From Acanthaster planci (Eukaryota > Echinodermata > Asteroidea > Valvatida > Acanthasteridae), in contig NW_019091372.1 of assembly GCF_001949145.1 (NCBI RefSeq), forward strand, positions 1,818,615 to 1,882,614: 64,000 nucleotides of DNA. Direction: 5' to 3'. The position numbers and the translations under genes are program-made. Numbering within the stretch: the first letter of the stretch is position 1; the number at the start of each line of letters is the position of its first letter. Of the stretch, positions 14,501 to 29,500 are shown one piece after another. Below the pieces are notes generated by a model. That model was not told where the DNA came from. It saw nothing but the letters and a program-made list of their open reading frames with translations, and did no database searches.

Positions 14501-17500
14501 ATCCGTATGTGTACCGGTACGTCTGCACACACTGCCTCGTTTGCAGCGGGGAAAAAACCACCGCCTTGTTTTTCCTACCACCAGGCACAATGGTAATGGG
14601 ATCCATTTGACATCCAGGATTGATATGGAAGAAGTGCGTCCGTATCGTCGCTGACGGATCATGCTGCGACAAAGACGAAGCGGAAAGCAGGCAGTGTTTA
14701 TCTGCAATCTCAAGCAGAATCTAACGGAGCGGCGCTCAGGTCTGCCGTGTAATTAACCCAGCCGTGCTCATTGTTGCTTTGAATGTATGTCAGTGGCATG
14801 ATCTAGAGTGGCACCGAGCACTCGGTGGTGATGCGTGGCGACGGGTGGTTTGGAGTCCAGAGACAGTGGGGCTTGGATTGAATGGTGGCTTTCCAAACTT
14901 CAAGTTGGTTCAGAGGGAGTGACCACTCATCATTCCACTCACTGGTGCATTTAATCTGACCCAGTTCTCTGCCGTCAGTTTACGGGTATCCAGTAATTAC
15001 TGTAAAACTCGATGTGCTCAGTTTTCCAACAGGGACATTGCCTGTCAGATGAAGTAATAGTGATTTGTCATCTTTACGCCACATTTAAGATATCTTCCTT
15101 GTGCATCCGTGTTCAGCACCATACGCCGGAGACAGCATTTTATGTGACTTTGATGCAGCTCTCTGGGATTTTTCTTCTCATCAAAGTGGGATTATCTCGC
15201 AGTAGACGCTTGCATTCATAAATATTGCACTTTAAGCTGCAACTGTTGTCGCAGTATTTCCCAAATGCTGAGGAGAGTCAAGAGTTGGATTTGAATTTCA
15301 AGTGGTTACCACTTTCTTGAATGATTCAACAGTACAGGCATGACAGGTGCCGCATGCACCTCAGAACTGTACTTATGTATGTACACACTGTACACCCTAC
15401 CTGCAAGTTCTATGGAGGCGACTGTCGACTTAACCAGCAAGAATTTATTTGTCACGCTTGACGGCTGTTAAAAGAGGAACTTACATAACCAGCTAACTGG
15501 CCTTGTTGCCAGCAGAAAACTTGCTCTCCGTTCACGTTCACAGTTTACGTCAGTAGGCCAGCATTTTTTTCCAACCGGCTCTGTTTCACTGCCTGCTTTG
15601 TTAATCGGCTGTCTCTTGGAGGGCTTGCAGGAGTGCTGGATTGTTCATCGGTCGGGAGGTCGCACGATGCAGCGGCTGAAAATTGAGGGGATACCCCGGG
15701 GCCGGTCCAAAAGCCATGCAGGTAGGGTGGAAATGGACTGAACAGAGCGACATCCACATAGGTCAGCTTGTCATTGGTTCTATCTTGAAAGTGTACAAAT
15801 GCACCGACTTTCCATTTAAAACTTCCATGCAGCAAAGAGCTTTTGAGAAAGATTCAGGCCCTCTAACTAGTTTGGTTTGTGTTTTAGGTCTCTGTAGCCA
15901 GAAAGCAGTAGGCAGCAGTCTTTGTCGATAACATTTCTGGAATAGTGCACAAGAGATGAACCTTGTGTTCTTCATGCTGAAACACGTGTATTTGAAGTCC
16001 TCATCAAGGGACAAACTTGCAGTGGTCAGAGGGCAAAACCTTCCTTCTGTTTGTCTGTATCTTGGTTTGGTTGTTCATGCTTTGAAGAAATTAGTAGCTG
16101 CAAATGGCTTATGTACTTGAGAGACCTGAAATTTTAAAGCACAAAGGCAGAAAGTTTAATGGGTGACTGACATTTTGGTACAGTAGATGCAGAATCCGCG
16201 TTTTGTACATGTACAGAAAACAATTCTTCGGGAAAGATTCTGCTTCTGGGCTTTGTCAGTCTGTGCAACTTAGGTTTTTGTTTTATGTACATGTATGTGC
16301 ACATTTTGTGTATACATGTACATAAACGGTGCGCTCTTGCTCACGGGTACCGGTCAACTCGGTCAGTAACTATCTCGGCCGAGTCAACCCGGTCCTAAAG
16401 CATGTTTTTGCGAAATTGCCTAGAACGGTACCGGTACATGTATCAGGCATGCAACTTTCCTGGGATCAGCTGATTTCTTCTTTTTTTCACTTCAATCACA
16501 TGCCATTGAAAACACTGTACAAAGTCTTGTAAAGATTGGAATTTTCTCCTTTTTTTTGGCTTAAGTCCAAGTTGCATGCCTGATGTACACTGTTTACATG
16601 GTCCATGTACCGGTAACGCCAGCTTTGTCAGTGTGTAACTTGAGCTCATCTCTAGAGATTTTCCGGTTTTTCTTCTCGCCCAAAGCAAAATGGACGTGTG
16701 CAAATTATGAATTGTCTCTCCAGCCTAAACACACCGATAGCTTTTAAAGTCAGCGTGCTTGTGGGTAATTCCAGAAATTGGGGGTCCAAAAGTGGGACTT
16801 TCTGTGTCCCTGTTACATCTGACCTTTGTTATTTGACATGGAAATATCACTGGACTTGATTTCAAACTATTACTATTTGTTTGTTAGGTAATTTGCATTA
16901 ATTTATCACTCTTTGAAATTAGAAAATGTGTTCCGAACTTGCAAAATCATACTGTACCGGTACGTAAGTTGTGACAGGGACATGAAAAAAAAGGGACCCC
17001 TAATTTCTGGAATTACCCTTGTGCAGCATACGTGCGTACATTGTTTATTTCGGACTATTTGTACTCCGCTAATCTGAATTTCTTTGACTGTTATTGTGTT
17101 CTGCAGGCCAGGGAACAGACCAAGATCATGGGGAGATATTTGAGAAGGACTCCCTCCGGCCGTCATCCAAGTTCCAGGCTCCCAGGAGTAGGGTAGGTAG
17201 TCGTACATGTACATGCACTCTGAGCTTACCCGTTGATACCCTAATGGACTACGGTAGTGCTTCGAGCATGTCAGGTGTCTAATTTGTCCCTACCCTGCCT
17301 GCCATTTGGTTCTGGCCCGTGTTCTGGGAAACCGGAAATTTGTATTAAACTTGGACATTATTGTATTGCAGGAAGACAAAGCAATATTTGGCTTCAACAT
17401 TAAACGATTTATGATCCATTCTTTTAGATTGTTATAAAAAGGGTGTGTGTGTGTTTAGTGCAAGCAGATCATGCCTGTCAAAATTGTTTTGCCTTTTCTC

Positions 17501-20500
17501 TCTGACAGGCGGACAGATGGTTGGATAGGACACTAAATACACTCATGTACATGTACACTTCTCTATCTCAAGTTACATGTATGTCTGAATTACTTGGCTG
17601 TAGCTTGAAATTTCATACAACTCTATTGAAACCAGCTGTACGTTCACAGCTGATGTGTGCTCAGCTCTATTGACTGCTTCCATTTAGCAACATTCTCCGA
17701 TTCGGCCTTGAGAAATTTGACACTGTCCTGTGCAGGTTGGGAATTAAACATGTGCATGTGCACAGCAATTGGGATAAGACCGGGAAGGGATACATGTATG
17801 TACTTGTACCATAGTCGGTTTAAAATTGGATGGCAACTTTTTTTTAAAATTCAATGATTACATACAGTTGATGAAAATTGTCGACGCAGACAATTTACAT
17901 TTGTTTCACTCCACATCTGACCGGCATTCCGATTCATTTGTGGACAAGCATTCGTGGTGTCTGAGTTGGGGTTGAAATCTGATCAGCAATTAGGGGAACA
18001 CCGTTCGTGTTGCTGACCAGTCCACGCAGGAACGCGCACGACCCCTTTGTGTGTGCCTAAACTCGATTGGCACGTTCAGACGGGTGAAACGCAAGAACAT
18101 TCTCTTCCGTGTACCAACACTGAGACATCTGAAGCCACTTCTGTCCGTTCTAAACCCTCCCCCCCAGGATCTTGTCACAGGTTGTGGAAGCGTTGTGGAA
18201 GTGCGGTCCCAACAATTCGACTACATGTGCTATATACATCCTTCCTGTTTTCCCAACGGTAACTTTTTCATTTGACCATATGGCACTCCTGATAAACAGG
18301 AACAAGAGACACTGAAAGTAGGATCCCCACACTGGTACATGTACGTGTGCACGTGATGTACACTGGACATGTATACATGCCTTTATTTCCTGCTCCACCA
18401 GTCTGCAAATGTTAATGCAAACTGAAATTTTGTTTGTCCGCGGTCGTACCATATCTTTCCTGTTGTCTACATTAGCGTGTCAGTGATGCTCACGGGCAGG
18501 TTAGTGAGAACGGCAATCGATGATTGTCCTTTCTCGGTATGCGGTTGAACAAACCGTAGCCACGTGGCTGAAGCCAAAATAATCTGTGACTTGACAGATA
18601 TCGTTTTGAGACTGAGTCAAGTACCACCTCTATTTCCGCCATACTTGTTTTGGTTGATGAGATCATTAGCCAGTGCTGGTGAACGCCTATCAGGAAGACT
18701 CGGCATTTGTGTGTAAATCAGCTACCAGTAACAGACCTCCCGGTACCGTGCTTGTTTGCCGAGAAGAGATCACAGTCTATGTATTTATTGGCACCAGTTT
18801 GGAGATTCAACATATTCAGAGTGTTTTGTCAGAACTTGCAGCGAGGAAATGCAAAAGCTGTAGACAGTGCTCCTCAGACGTGACTCTCATTGTTTGGAGA
18901 TTTTAAATGTTTGTTGTCGGAACCTACAGTGAGGAGATGCCAAGAGACGGATCTCTTTTGATAAACACCACTGCATTGCATAGTTGGCATGAGGCCATGG
19001 GTGACTGTAATCTGGCACCTTGGATGAGATCATTCCATGGCTCACTGATCACTCTTGGATGCATGCGGGGAACATGACCAAAATGTCTGCCACACCAGCG
19101 CAAGGACGTCTACAGAACAGCACACACATCTGTCCTTGCAAACTGGAGCCCTGGAGATAAATACTGTGCTACAACAGAGGTCACAGTATGCCTGTGACAG
19201 ATTTGATCCATCTACACCATCAACTTGTCCTTCCTGACGCCACACTACAGTATGCTTCAAAGTTCGGAGACATTCTGGAAACGACCTTTTGATTTGTTAG
19301 AACTACAATCTCTCTCAAGTGGTTCTGTTGAGCAGACAAAACTTGGAATGATATTATTACCATGCTGGAAAAAGGAGATCAGGAAGTGACGAGGAACGAA
19401 GTCAACGAACATTGTAATATGAAAACAGCCAACTTGTAGTCGTGGGACGGTCGGAGCGGAAACACGTTTAAGTTCTTGGGAAGTCAGTCATACGTTTGAT
19501 GACGGCAACCCTGTCATGGCGCAGCGCATCATCAACGCCAGCTACAGGCGTGCCCAGCAGCGCTCCATGAGCGACAGTTTCCTTGGGCAAGATCCTGGAA
19601 AGGAGCTGCACCCGTATATGCACGTGACCTTTGGGTCACGCACCCAGGCGGCCAATCATAAGCAAGATAAGAAGAGGCCTTGGTCGGCGCTGCTCCCCTT
19701 CCAAGGCACCCTTTCAAACAGTGTACATAGTTTTTCTGTTTATCCTCCTCAATCAACAAAGTGCATGTAGAATTTTGCCCTCCAAACTTAAAAGAGGCTC
19801 ACTATTTTTGTGCGAGGGCATTGTGAAGAATTACTCCCGGTCATTTAATTTGATTTTAAGACCACACCAAAACCTTTTGTCTCATCTTCTTTCACCATAA
19901 TTTAACTCCATCCCATCCCCCCAAAATGTCCTTTTTAATAAAAATGTCCAATATTGCCAGAGATGCCAAAGAGTTCCATGAATTCAAAGAAATCTCTGTC
20001 CAGGAAAGTCATATAGAATTGTTTCCAACTTCATATACTGTACATGTACTTACCAGGGGTAATCTGTCTTCTGCAGTGCTGTTTATTATCCTTCCTTTAA
20101 CCTACTTCCTGCCGGGGACTCCGGGATCGGAGACTTATGGTTTATATGGGTGGCCGGGGTCTCCAAACTCGGACAACGGAAACAGGGCCCTGTAACAAAA
20201 GACCGTATCCGAGCAAAAGACCAGGCTGCTGGGCATTACCGACATTTTTCACTCTGAAAAGTGGAGATAATCCAGCCTTGTTTTAAAACCGTATACCAGG
20301 GTTTGGGGTATTGAGAACGAGCGGATTAGCACCGGGGACAAAAGCGCTCCACCACCGCAGCGATGAGCCACACAGCACCGCTGCACGCTAATCTGGCCCC
20401 TATTGAAAAGACGTCAGCAGTGCACNNNNNNNNNNNNNNNNAAAATGATAGTCCTGCCGGCCCAGCATCATCAACATTGAAAAATGCCCCGACATGAAGT

Positions 20501-23500
20501 GGTTAATTGCCTCACGACATCACTAGAAAAATCCTCTTCAAATCTCTTTGTGTTTTTGCTCAAAACATGGCTAAAAATACCTCTCTGTTTCCACGTAAAC
20601 ACGGCCTGAAATGCATTGATTTGATGACGTCAGTGCGGAGATGCTTGTTTTCCCGTGGGGACCTTTGGCCTCTGGGTTTACTGGCACAGGCTGGTGTTTT
20701 TGCTTCAAATCACAGTGAAGAGTAACAGAAGGCACAAGTTCCCCAATATCGACAATTTTGTTTGTCGGCCTCCGGCGAACCAATGCAAAGTGATGATTCA
20801 TTTTGCTGTTGTGATGTGCATGTGCTTGCTTGTTTTTTTTTTCTGAAGATCTGTACATGTACAATAGCAGTCAAGATGCATATCTGTACATGTATCTGCT
20901 TGTAGTGGTTGACCTTCCAAGAGCCTTTAAAATTCACCGGGTTTGGGAAGACTTTGTCCGATTTTCAGCCCTTTTCAAATTGACAGTTGATTTTACTGAA
21001 CATTGCTACATATACCTGTGCTTTATCAGGGTTCCCACTGGCATGGGAAATCCTGGACAACCCTGCCCAAAAAGTCGTTCCAGGAAAACATGAAAAATTA
21101 GGGAAAACTTTGGATGTCCTGGGATCCTGTTATATTACAGAAAAAAGTCATGGAAAAGTCAGTTGGATCCAGATCATGCCAGGGTTACATGTACATGTAC
21201 CGGTATGTTTGATGGGTTGTTTTGATTTTTACAGGCTATCTCCCTCGAGCAAAACTTAAAAGCACCCCCTCACCAGTTGAAAGGAGCCACATTGGTTGGG
21301 AATGCTCATTTTGTTGGTAGCGATGCGACCGTAACGCTTGCATTTCATAGTCCTTTGTGAACCAGCAAAGTGCTGTTCCTGCCAAAGGAGCTTCCGTCGC
21401 TAAGAAAATAGTGCCCTCTAAGTCCAGCTCGAGGTTCATACCGATACATGTACATGTATCTTTGTCACTCATTAGCTAACCCTAACAGTCCTCAATCCTT
21501 CACCTGTTGGAGGATTGAGGACTGTTTTATTATACCAAACAACTTTTCTCCAGAAAGTGGCATTAAATGCCATGGAAAATGTGCACGGGTCTGTCCACGC
21601 TAACGCATAGTTGCACACAACCCAAATCGTCTCTCCCTTTAACACTGCCGAGAGTCGAGAAATGAACTTAAACAATTGTACAAATATTTGTATAATAGAA
21701 GAGATACCGGTGCAGAAGTAGTTTACACAGTTTAATAGGAATTGGTTGTTACCCGTTAGTTGCTAAAATAATCAGGATTTTGATGAAAATGTCCAGCTTA
21801 TTTTAGTGGTTCTGGAGGGACATGCACATCTCAGGTTTTTCCGGTTATCTAAAATACCACTATCATGGTGAAGAACAGTTCCTAAAGGAATTGTTCTTCC
21901 CTGAACAATTCCTAAAGGAAAGAATTGTTCTTCTTCTCTGAACTTTGCCTAAAGGAATTGCTCTTCACAGCTGTCCATATATGGGTGCTACAAGTACAGT
22001 ATAACATTTGAGAAGTGTGTCGAAATCTATGGCTTTTTATTTATTCGAGTTATTTTAAACCGGAATTTATGGAGAGCTACATGATTCAGGAATACATGTA
22101 GCGTACATGTACGTCACAGTGTCTGTCCACAGAGTGAAAGACATGAAACGGGCTGATTTTGCCATTCCTTGAGTAGGAAAGTTACTGGTACAACAAAAAT
22201 ATATGAATCTTTCTGAGAAAAGTTTTGACGTGAATACTTCACATCATTTTTGTGTTTTGTCTGTCACAAACAAAATTTAGATTTGATTTTAGGAATTCCA
22301 AATGTCTGTCCCCAGTTTTGTAACGTTTGTCACAAGTACTGTATTTTTCTCACGCAACCAAAGTAAATACAATAACGAACAATTCATTGGAAAAAGTCGG
22401 TCCAGACTGTCTGTCCCCAGATAATGATCCGTGACATCATAACGTCAACATCAAACATTACATCTGTCTATGTAACAAATGTTACTCATTGAGAAAACTT
22501 ACATACGTATGTAGTCTTCATTTAAGCTGACGTTTAATGGTCTTTTGACTAGAAATGACTTTGAAAACTGAAAGCAAACAAGTTTGACTTGTGACCAATT
22601 CTGTTTTCATTCTCAAATTCAAACACTGAAAAAATGTCTGTTCATGTGACAAACGTGATGTTTGTCCATGTGACAAACGTGATGTCTGTCCATGTGACAA
22701 ACGTGATGTCTCTCCATGTGACAAACGTGATGTCTATCCATGTGACAAACGTGATGTCTGTCCATGTGACAAACTTTGCCTTGTATTCATGAAATAAATT
22801 TCAGTGTTACACATGTACATATACTGGAATTGCTTTTCTGAGTTGTGAAAGTTTCTAAAAAGAGTATTTAGTACATTGCAGGTGCCGGTACATGTAGTGA
22901 CCGCATCAATCGTATTTTGAATTTAAATGTCACATTTGAGAAACAAAGTGTCTGTCCACGTGACAAACGTTATATCTTTTAGGAATAAACTTCTGCAATT
23001 TCTTTAATGCTCTTCAATTTATCTTGACCTTTCTGTGGCACAATCAGAAACGGTGAAGACATAAGCAAAAAATAACGGCAAAACTTTGCAGTTGCAAAGT
23101 TGTGTTGAATGTCACACAGATGTATCTGTTAGTGTGGACAGACCCAGCTTTGAAAGATCCATGTGCTTCATGAAACATGGACAGGTTCTAAAATGAGCCG
23201 TGCGCCAACTAGGAACTGCTTACGAGTACATGTATAACCACCGCAACACTTGCTTATTCCTTTCCTGTCCTGCGCCTGCCCAGTGTCATACATGTAGATT
23301 TACTCTTTGGTCTACCAAACAGGAAATCATTTATAGAAATGGAAAGGAGACCATGGCGTGACTGTCTCCATGAAATTAATCAGTCTGAGCCCATTAGAAG
23401 TGACAGTCTGTTTGGGCCATTAATCTTTCCCCAGACTACTTCCCCTGATTGTTCAGTCGTCTTAAAGCAATCTCATCATTTCGTAAATCAAACGGACAAG

Positions 23501-26500
23501 TTTGGTGAACGGGTTTTGCTAAACAAGCAGCACAAATTGACTTGACAAGTGATGAGATCGGTTAAAATGAAGCAGCTGTTGGTGGGTGCAGAGTGTTCAG
23601 AAAAGGGAAAGAGGAATAATGATATTGGGCTCATGTATGGTACCTGTACACCTGTACACCTGTACACCTGTACACCTGTACACCTGTACACTGTACCGGT
23701 AATTGAAATGGTATTTACATACATGTACATGTACAACATACAATGTACATACATGTATTTACATGTGCCAGTATACATGTACCCAGTAGTACTGGTGGTC
23801 AAGGCATGTCATGTACATGTAGCTGTACGTGTCCCATCACCGGGCCGGTTGAAGTTCCTAAAACCATCTCATCAGCTCTCTTTGGAAACTACACAGATTA
23901 ATGTCATTGCCATTTCCGTCAGGCACCAATGACTAATTAAACGTGACTGCCCTCTCTTCCCTTATATGGAGACGTGCACCTGTAGGAATGGTACCATTTT
24001 ATGCCTCTGGGTGGAGAGAAAGAGACAAGTGGGGATACAGTATTTGGAAACTTTAGGATCGTTGGGATGTGTACACATGTACGTGTGACCCGCTCTGCAA
24101 AAAATGAGTCATGTCACTAGGGCCCTTTTGAGTTGAAGGTCTTTGAAAAATATTGTACAGTAGGAATTCAAAACATTTTAGAATCCACGCGACGTCAACT
24201 CTCATCAGACCAAACGAAGAGACACATACAAACAAAGAGTTCAAATTCCTCAATCTACATGTACATATGTACGTTATGCAAAGTAAACCTCAAATATATT
24301 CATTTTTACCGAGCGGGTCGCATGGTTGCTTGTACAGGCTGCAAAGTGATTAGTGTCTCACGTTTGGCCTGTGCGGTCCCTTCCCCTTCTTATGAATGCA
24401 GGTTTTAATCAAAATGCCAAAAAATACATGTACATTTAGATGCACGGATAATTTCGTTAACTGACGCACCGACTTTGAATTCAGCCCCAATTATTCATAG
24501 TGGCCCCGTCGGGCACCGCATTGCTCTCCAAAAAAAAAAACCAAAAGACCAGAAAGAAACCCACAGTAATACTAAAGCAACCCCCCCTCCAAAAGAAAAG
24601 AAAAACAGGGGCATATCAGCCGTAAATCAATTTGAAGATATTGCAGCGCGTGTCGCATGATCGCATCCAGCTAATTTTAGACGTCTGCCCCGAGGGCTCG
24701 ATGCTGACGTGCGACGGCAAGATTTATTGTACTGTTTCTGGTTTTGTATACACGAGCCCCCGCCTGAAAAGATAAAAGTGGAAACAGTTTGTTAGTGTTA
24801 GCCTGCCCAGCTTGGAATTCCAGACTGAAATTTTTTTTTCCGTTTGCGCATCAATGTCTTCCTTTTTCATGCTGAATTGTCAAAAGGATCCCGAGTTTGT
24901 ATGTTCCAACCAGTTTTTCCTTCGCTCTCGTCGTGGCTAGTGCCCCGAAAATTAAGATAGCGCTCTTGTAACACCACTGATGGATATTGTCCTTTTTCCT
25001 TTCAGTAATTTCTCGAAGTTGTCTAATTTAGGAGTTCTTCTCAGTTAATGGTTCTTTATTTTCCTCTCATCCATCATTCTGCTCTTCCGCTTTCTTGAAG
25101 TTGCAGACCTGTGGTAAATTTGTCACCAGAGTCCTGAATATTGCTGTCAAACTTGCCTCTCGCTTTGCAATTATTCCACAATTTTTGTGATTGGCTGGCT
25201 GCCTGACTACTCGTACTTCCTCGGGACATATGAGAAGATTGTCAACCTGTGAGCCAGAGGATTTTGTTGGCAATCTAATCAACTTGTCATCTTTGTCATT
25301 GAACTTCGGAAGCCCAAATCCCAGACAGTGTGTGCCGTGCTCCGCAGTTGATCTTCCGTCGAGAGTTGTGGCCGAATTGTCTTGTCAAGAGTTCAGCAGA
25401 GAGGAGCCATTCGACATTTCACATCAAAAAATTTGATTCTGTACAAGTTGCTCAGACGACCAGCTTTGCTTTCATAGAACGCAGGCCTACCGGCAAACCT
25501 TACTTGTCCCGTGACATTTCCAGCTAATTTTGGATCCAGTCATCTGGTGACATCTCGAGAGAGTTTTTACTTTGACTCTGGATTCTGAGCTGCACCAAGC
25601 CTCCCAAGTCCTCATCGACCGTCCACTCTGTCATCCTCCCCTTCTGCTGCTGCCGTCTCTGCTTCTCGATCCCACTGTCAAGCATGCCTTCCCCACATCT
25701 CCTCCTCTGTCACACGTTCTCTCGCCTCCTGCTGGTCTTGCTTTGCCTCGCCCTGCTCATCTCCGTCTCGCTGTCTCGTCCCCACTCCTTCGCTCCATCC
25801 CATCCTCCCTTCCTCCCTCCTTTGCTCCCTCCTGCTGCCCCGCCGTCTTGCTGCAAAATAAACAGCTCCCTCTCTTGAACCTCTCTGTTGTCGTCCTGTG
25901 CCGTTTCCTCCAGTGCTCTCTTATCGGTATCTTCCCTGTTGCTAACCTCTCCGGTCTTCATCCTTTCCTCATCCCAGTCATCAGTTCATAATCTGTATTT
26001 TCACATCCTCTGTAGTCTACCACTGCATTGGGAAGTTAGTAGAGCAATTTGCTCTCAAAATTTCAGTGGACTTCCAGTGGACATAAAGCAGTGTACATTA
26101 TGTAATTGCATGACATTACCTTCCTCAATCCCAAATAATCTTCCAACACCTAGTGGATTTTGTAGGATTTAGGAGGATTAAGGTTGATCCCTACATGTAG
26201 CGATACATTTGTCCGAAATATAGGAATTCAACCCCACCCATCCATTCTTTTGATGGTCTCCCTTTTTTATCCAAGTTCCCCTACATGCCCTCCTGACCTT
26301 TGACCTTCGACCTTCACATTGTAGTCCCCTACATTAACTGTCCATTATTCAGCTGGTCTTCTCCGAACTCCACCTTTTATAACCTCGAATCTTGAACACT
26401 CAGCCGCAAGCGTGGTCTGTTCTGTGACATTTCATGAGCTCACAAGCTTCGCGGTTGGAATGGTCTGCCCAGCAGGCGAGAAAATGCTTCGTAAGGAATC

Positions 26501-29500
26501 ATTCTCTTTTTGGATTCTAGTGCAGCATGAAAAAAAAGGCCTCAACTTTTAGTGCCATAACTTTTTTAATGCACGATATCGTCGTACTGTACATGTACAT
26601 GTGCGTGCACGTCATATGAGCATGTCACTGCCACATACACCCGACAAAACAATTTTCTGCGGCCAGTTTTCTTGAAGTGTTTTTCTTTGTGAGGCACCTC
26701 AGATTTATGTTATAAGCAAATCTTCACTCTGCATTTATCTTGGACCAAGACATTTACTGCCATGTTAGGCTACTAGAAAGATTAGTACACTGAAAGGATC
26801 TACATACAGTACATGCATATACATGGACATGCAGAACCTTACAAGACTAAAGTTAAAAGACAAGCATGAGCTCATTATAAATATTATCTCCATGTATACG
26901 TGTATTCTGCTTTTCTCAGTTTCTGTGAGTCACTCCAAATCCATCAGAGTACCATCTGACCTTTTTTAAGCGCTGGAAATTTTACGTTCTATTTTCTTCT
27001 CTTCTGCAGTCTGAAGGGAAACTCAACACGAGCGGCGATGGCTACGGGTCCTCGGGCACCACGCCCAGCAAGCTGTCCAAGCGGGAGTCGCTCAAGGTGA
27101 GTTCATCAGCTCTGAGAGTAGAAAAGCACCCTCACTGGCCAAGAAGAGAGAGGCTAGCAGGGACCATTTCAACCAGGCACCAGGCGCATGCGGAAAGACT
27201 TTTCAGTATCCCAATTTTGAAATTGGTTGCACACATTCAGCGTGGCTCTCGCACACAGTGCAAGCCCAAAGTGAGTCACCACCGAAGGGATGTTGTTCCT
27301 AAGTGTGCTTAAAATTGTGCCAACTTTCTTGCCTGCACAGCCTGAGTGGATGGTGGGAACTGAACAGAAACGATCTGGTCTCTGCAGTGGGCTCTGTGCA
27401 CAAGTGCACTGACACTCTACCCTCAAATGCTTCCAGGTGCTAGTTTGCTCACATTCAAGAGAAAAATCCTCGAGCTCGTGTATGCTTGAGCGATGCACTC
27501 ATTTACCGGTAGTACATATGTGCAGTACATGTGCCAGTACGTGTATATTTCGTAGTTGTGGGGACATACCGTCGCATGTCTGACGAGCCAGCAAATCAAC
27601 CGTTCTGGTGATTTTCAGATTTTATCTCACAAACTGACAAATAGGTTGGACAGCAGTATTCAGACAAAGTATTGCTCATAGAGCCAAAATACAAATGAGG
27701 AAATGATTTTAAATGACCAATTTTGTATCTTTTATGCACAGAGATCAAAAGAGAGTTGGATTAAATATCGGAAACGAGCACGCAACTGCTTAAAAAGGTG
27801 TTTTTCTAAAATAAAACAGTGTTATTTCATTTTCGTCGGTTCGTCAGATGTACATGTATGACGATACAGTACATGTACACTCGTTTTCTTACCTAATTTG
27901 GGGGGATTAACAACACTGTGTGTTTTGGTTCATAACTAAAGAAATTGTCTCCTTAACCCTGGCAAGGCGTACCGATACCTGTACTCCACATCAACCAAAA
28001 AGGACTCTTGTGTCTGGCGCCACCAAGCGTCTCAAAGTCTCCCATTACGTGTACATGTAGGTCAGGGTCTGACCTGTTGGGACCCTTGTACTGAATTCGT
28101 ACATTTGCCAGCTACCTGTGCATGTACCGATATATCTGTCCTTATGACTGCCAAGAGGCCATGGCTGTTGACTTGTGTCATACTCTTGATGCCAGATGGA
28201 CAGATTTTGTGCCTTCTATTGCCCGCTTTTTTGCCCTCCGTGGCACCATGCAAAATGATTTGTGTCAAGAATGCCATTCTGATGTTCATCTAATGACATG
28301 TGTATAATACATGCGTACATGTACAGTGCATGTTATCAGTACATACAGTCTTCCAACTGTGACCGATTTAGCTCAGCTACATTAATACGAAACTAAGTGC
28401 AACCGCTACATCCATTGTATGTACATGTATCGGTAGCCAAGCAGATGGCTACCAATCACTAAATGCCCTGGCACTTGAAAGGCATTCGAGGCACTTCATT
28501 GGTTCGTCTGCGCATTGCCATTTCAGGGTTCCCAGCCACGGGAGCGGATAGTTGCACTTCTTGTGATAAGCAGACCTCTGCTGGCCTCCTCTTGTAATGG
28601 GTGCGATGGGGCATGCAAAGTATCCACTCCTGTCAGCCTTGTTTATTCATTAAGCAGGTAATCATTAACTTGAACAAGCCAAATAGGGACGGGGGAAAAA
28701 ATATTTGACAAGTAGGTCAATGAATTTTGCTAGGAGACGGGATCTGACAACAATAAATAGAATTGCTTCTCCCTGAGAAAATAAACCCCCCCGCAATCAG
28801 ATCTGGTCCAGGTTTGTAGAGAGTGGACGTGGTGTTTACAGAGGCCAAGTTGGGGCAGAAACTGCTGGCTGTTGTGACCTTGGAGAATCGGTGGCCGCTT
28901 CTGTTTTCTGTGTTTTCTACCTGATCAATTTGACAGGGGATCCGTCTGGAACCATGGATAAAGATGTACGTGAGCATGTACATGTGGGTACCTGTGTTTT
29001 AGAGCTAATACACAACCCCCCCATGTAAATTTTCTTGTTTCATATATACATGTACATGTAACAGTACATGTACTGTTACATGTGTACTCTGCCTGATAAA
29101 TTTGACAGGGGATCCTCATGGGACCATGGATAAAGATGTGCGCGTACATGTGCATGTAAGAGTACATGTACATGTACTGTTCATGTACATGTAGGTTTGA
29201 TTTATTGATTTATTTACATGTATATTTTGATGTACAGTGCCTGGGAGCAGCTTGATGGATTAGGAATGTCCCCAAAGTGGGTATTTCGCAAGAACAGCGG
29301 GTCCAATTTTCGTAAAAATGGTGTCAAAATGATTGCAAGACATCAACTTGAATGCTTTTGCAGCGGTGGAAGTCAGAAAAACATTGAAGGTTGGGGGGGG
29401 GAGATTTCTGTATTAATATTGTACGTGTACATGTACTGGTACATGTAGATGTTGCTTCCAGGCTTTCGCAGTAGATGTTTCAAGCACTTAGTGTATACTG

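Larger units (their letters stand above)
6343..17106 (+). other. ORP5/8 intron 2 (10.8 kb), repeat-rich
   Basis: It contains the foldback/satellite element (7317-7903), a long-TIR MITE (8457-8709), the triplicated palindrome (12367-12555) and dozens of ACATGTAC palindromes, for example 9438-9475. No convincing exon was found. Confidence 0.7.
17193..27009 (+). other. ORP5/8 intron 3 (9.8 kb), repeat-rich
   Basis: It contains the possible alternative first exon (19516), a TTAA-flanked element (20101-20502), a 24-bp tandem array (22635-22774), a pyrimidine-rich block (25572-25990) and a perfect DR1 motif (26294-26306). Confidence 0.7.

Noticed and set aside
14228-14713. 161-codon minus-strand open frame
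   Set aside because: No homology, no splice or start signals, and the opposite strand is also open.
22635-22774. CRISPR-like regular repeat
   Set aside because: The 24-bp units are directly adjacent with no spacers, in an animal intron; it is a minisatellite.
25572-25991. Open frames on both strands, including a signal-peptide-like plus-strand peptide
   Set aside because: They result from the C+T-rich composition of the block; Leu/Pro/Ser on one strand and Arg/Glu/Gly on the other, with no conserved motif.
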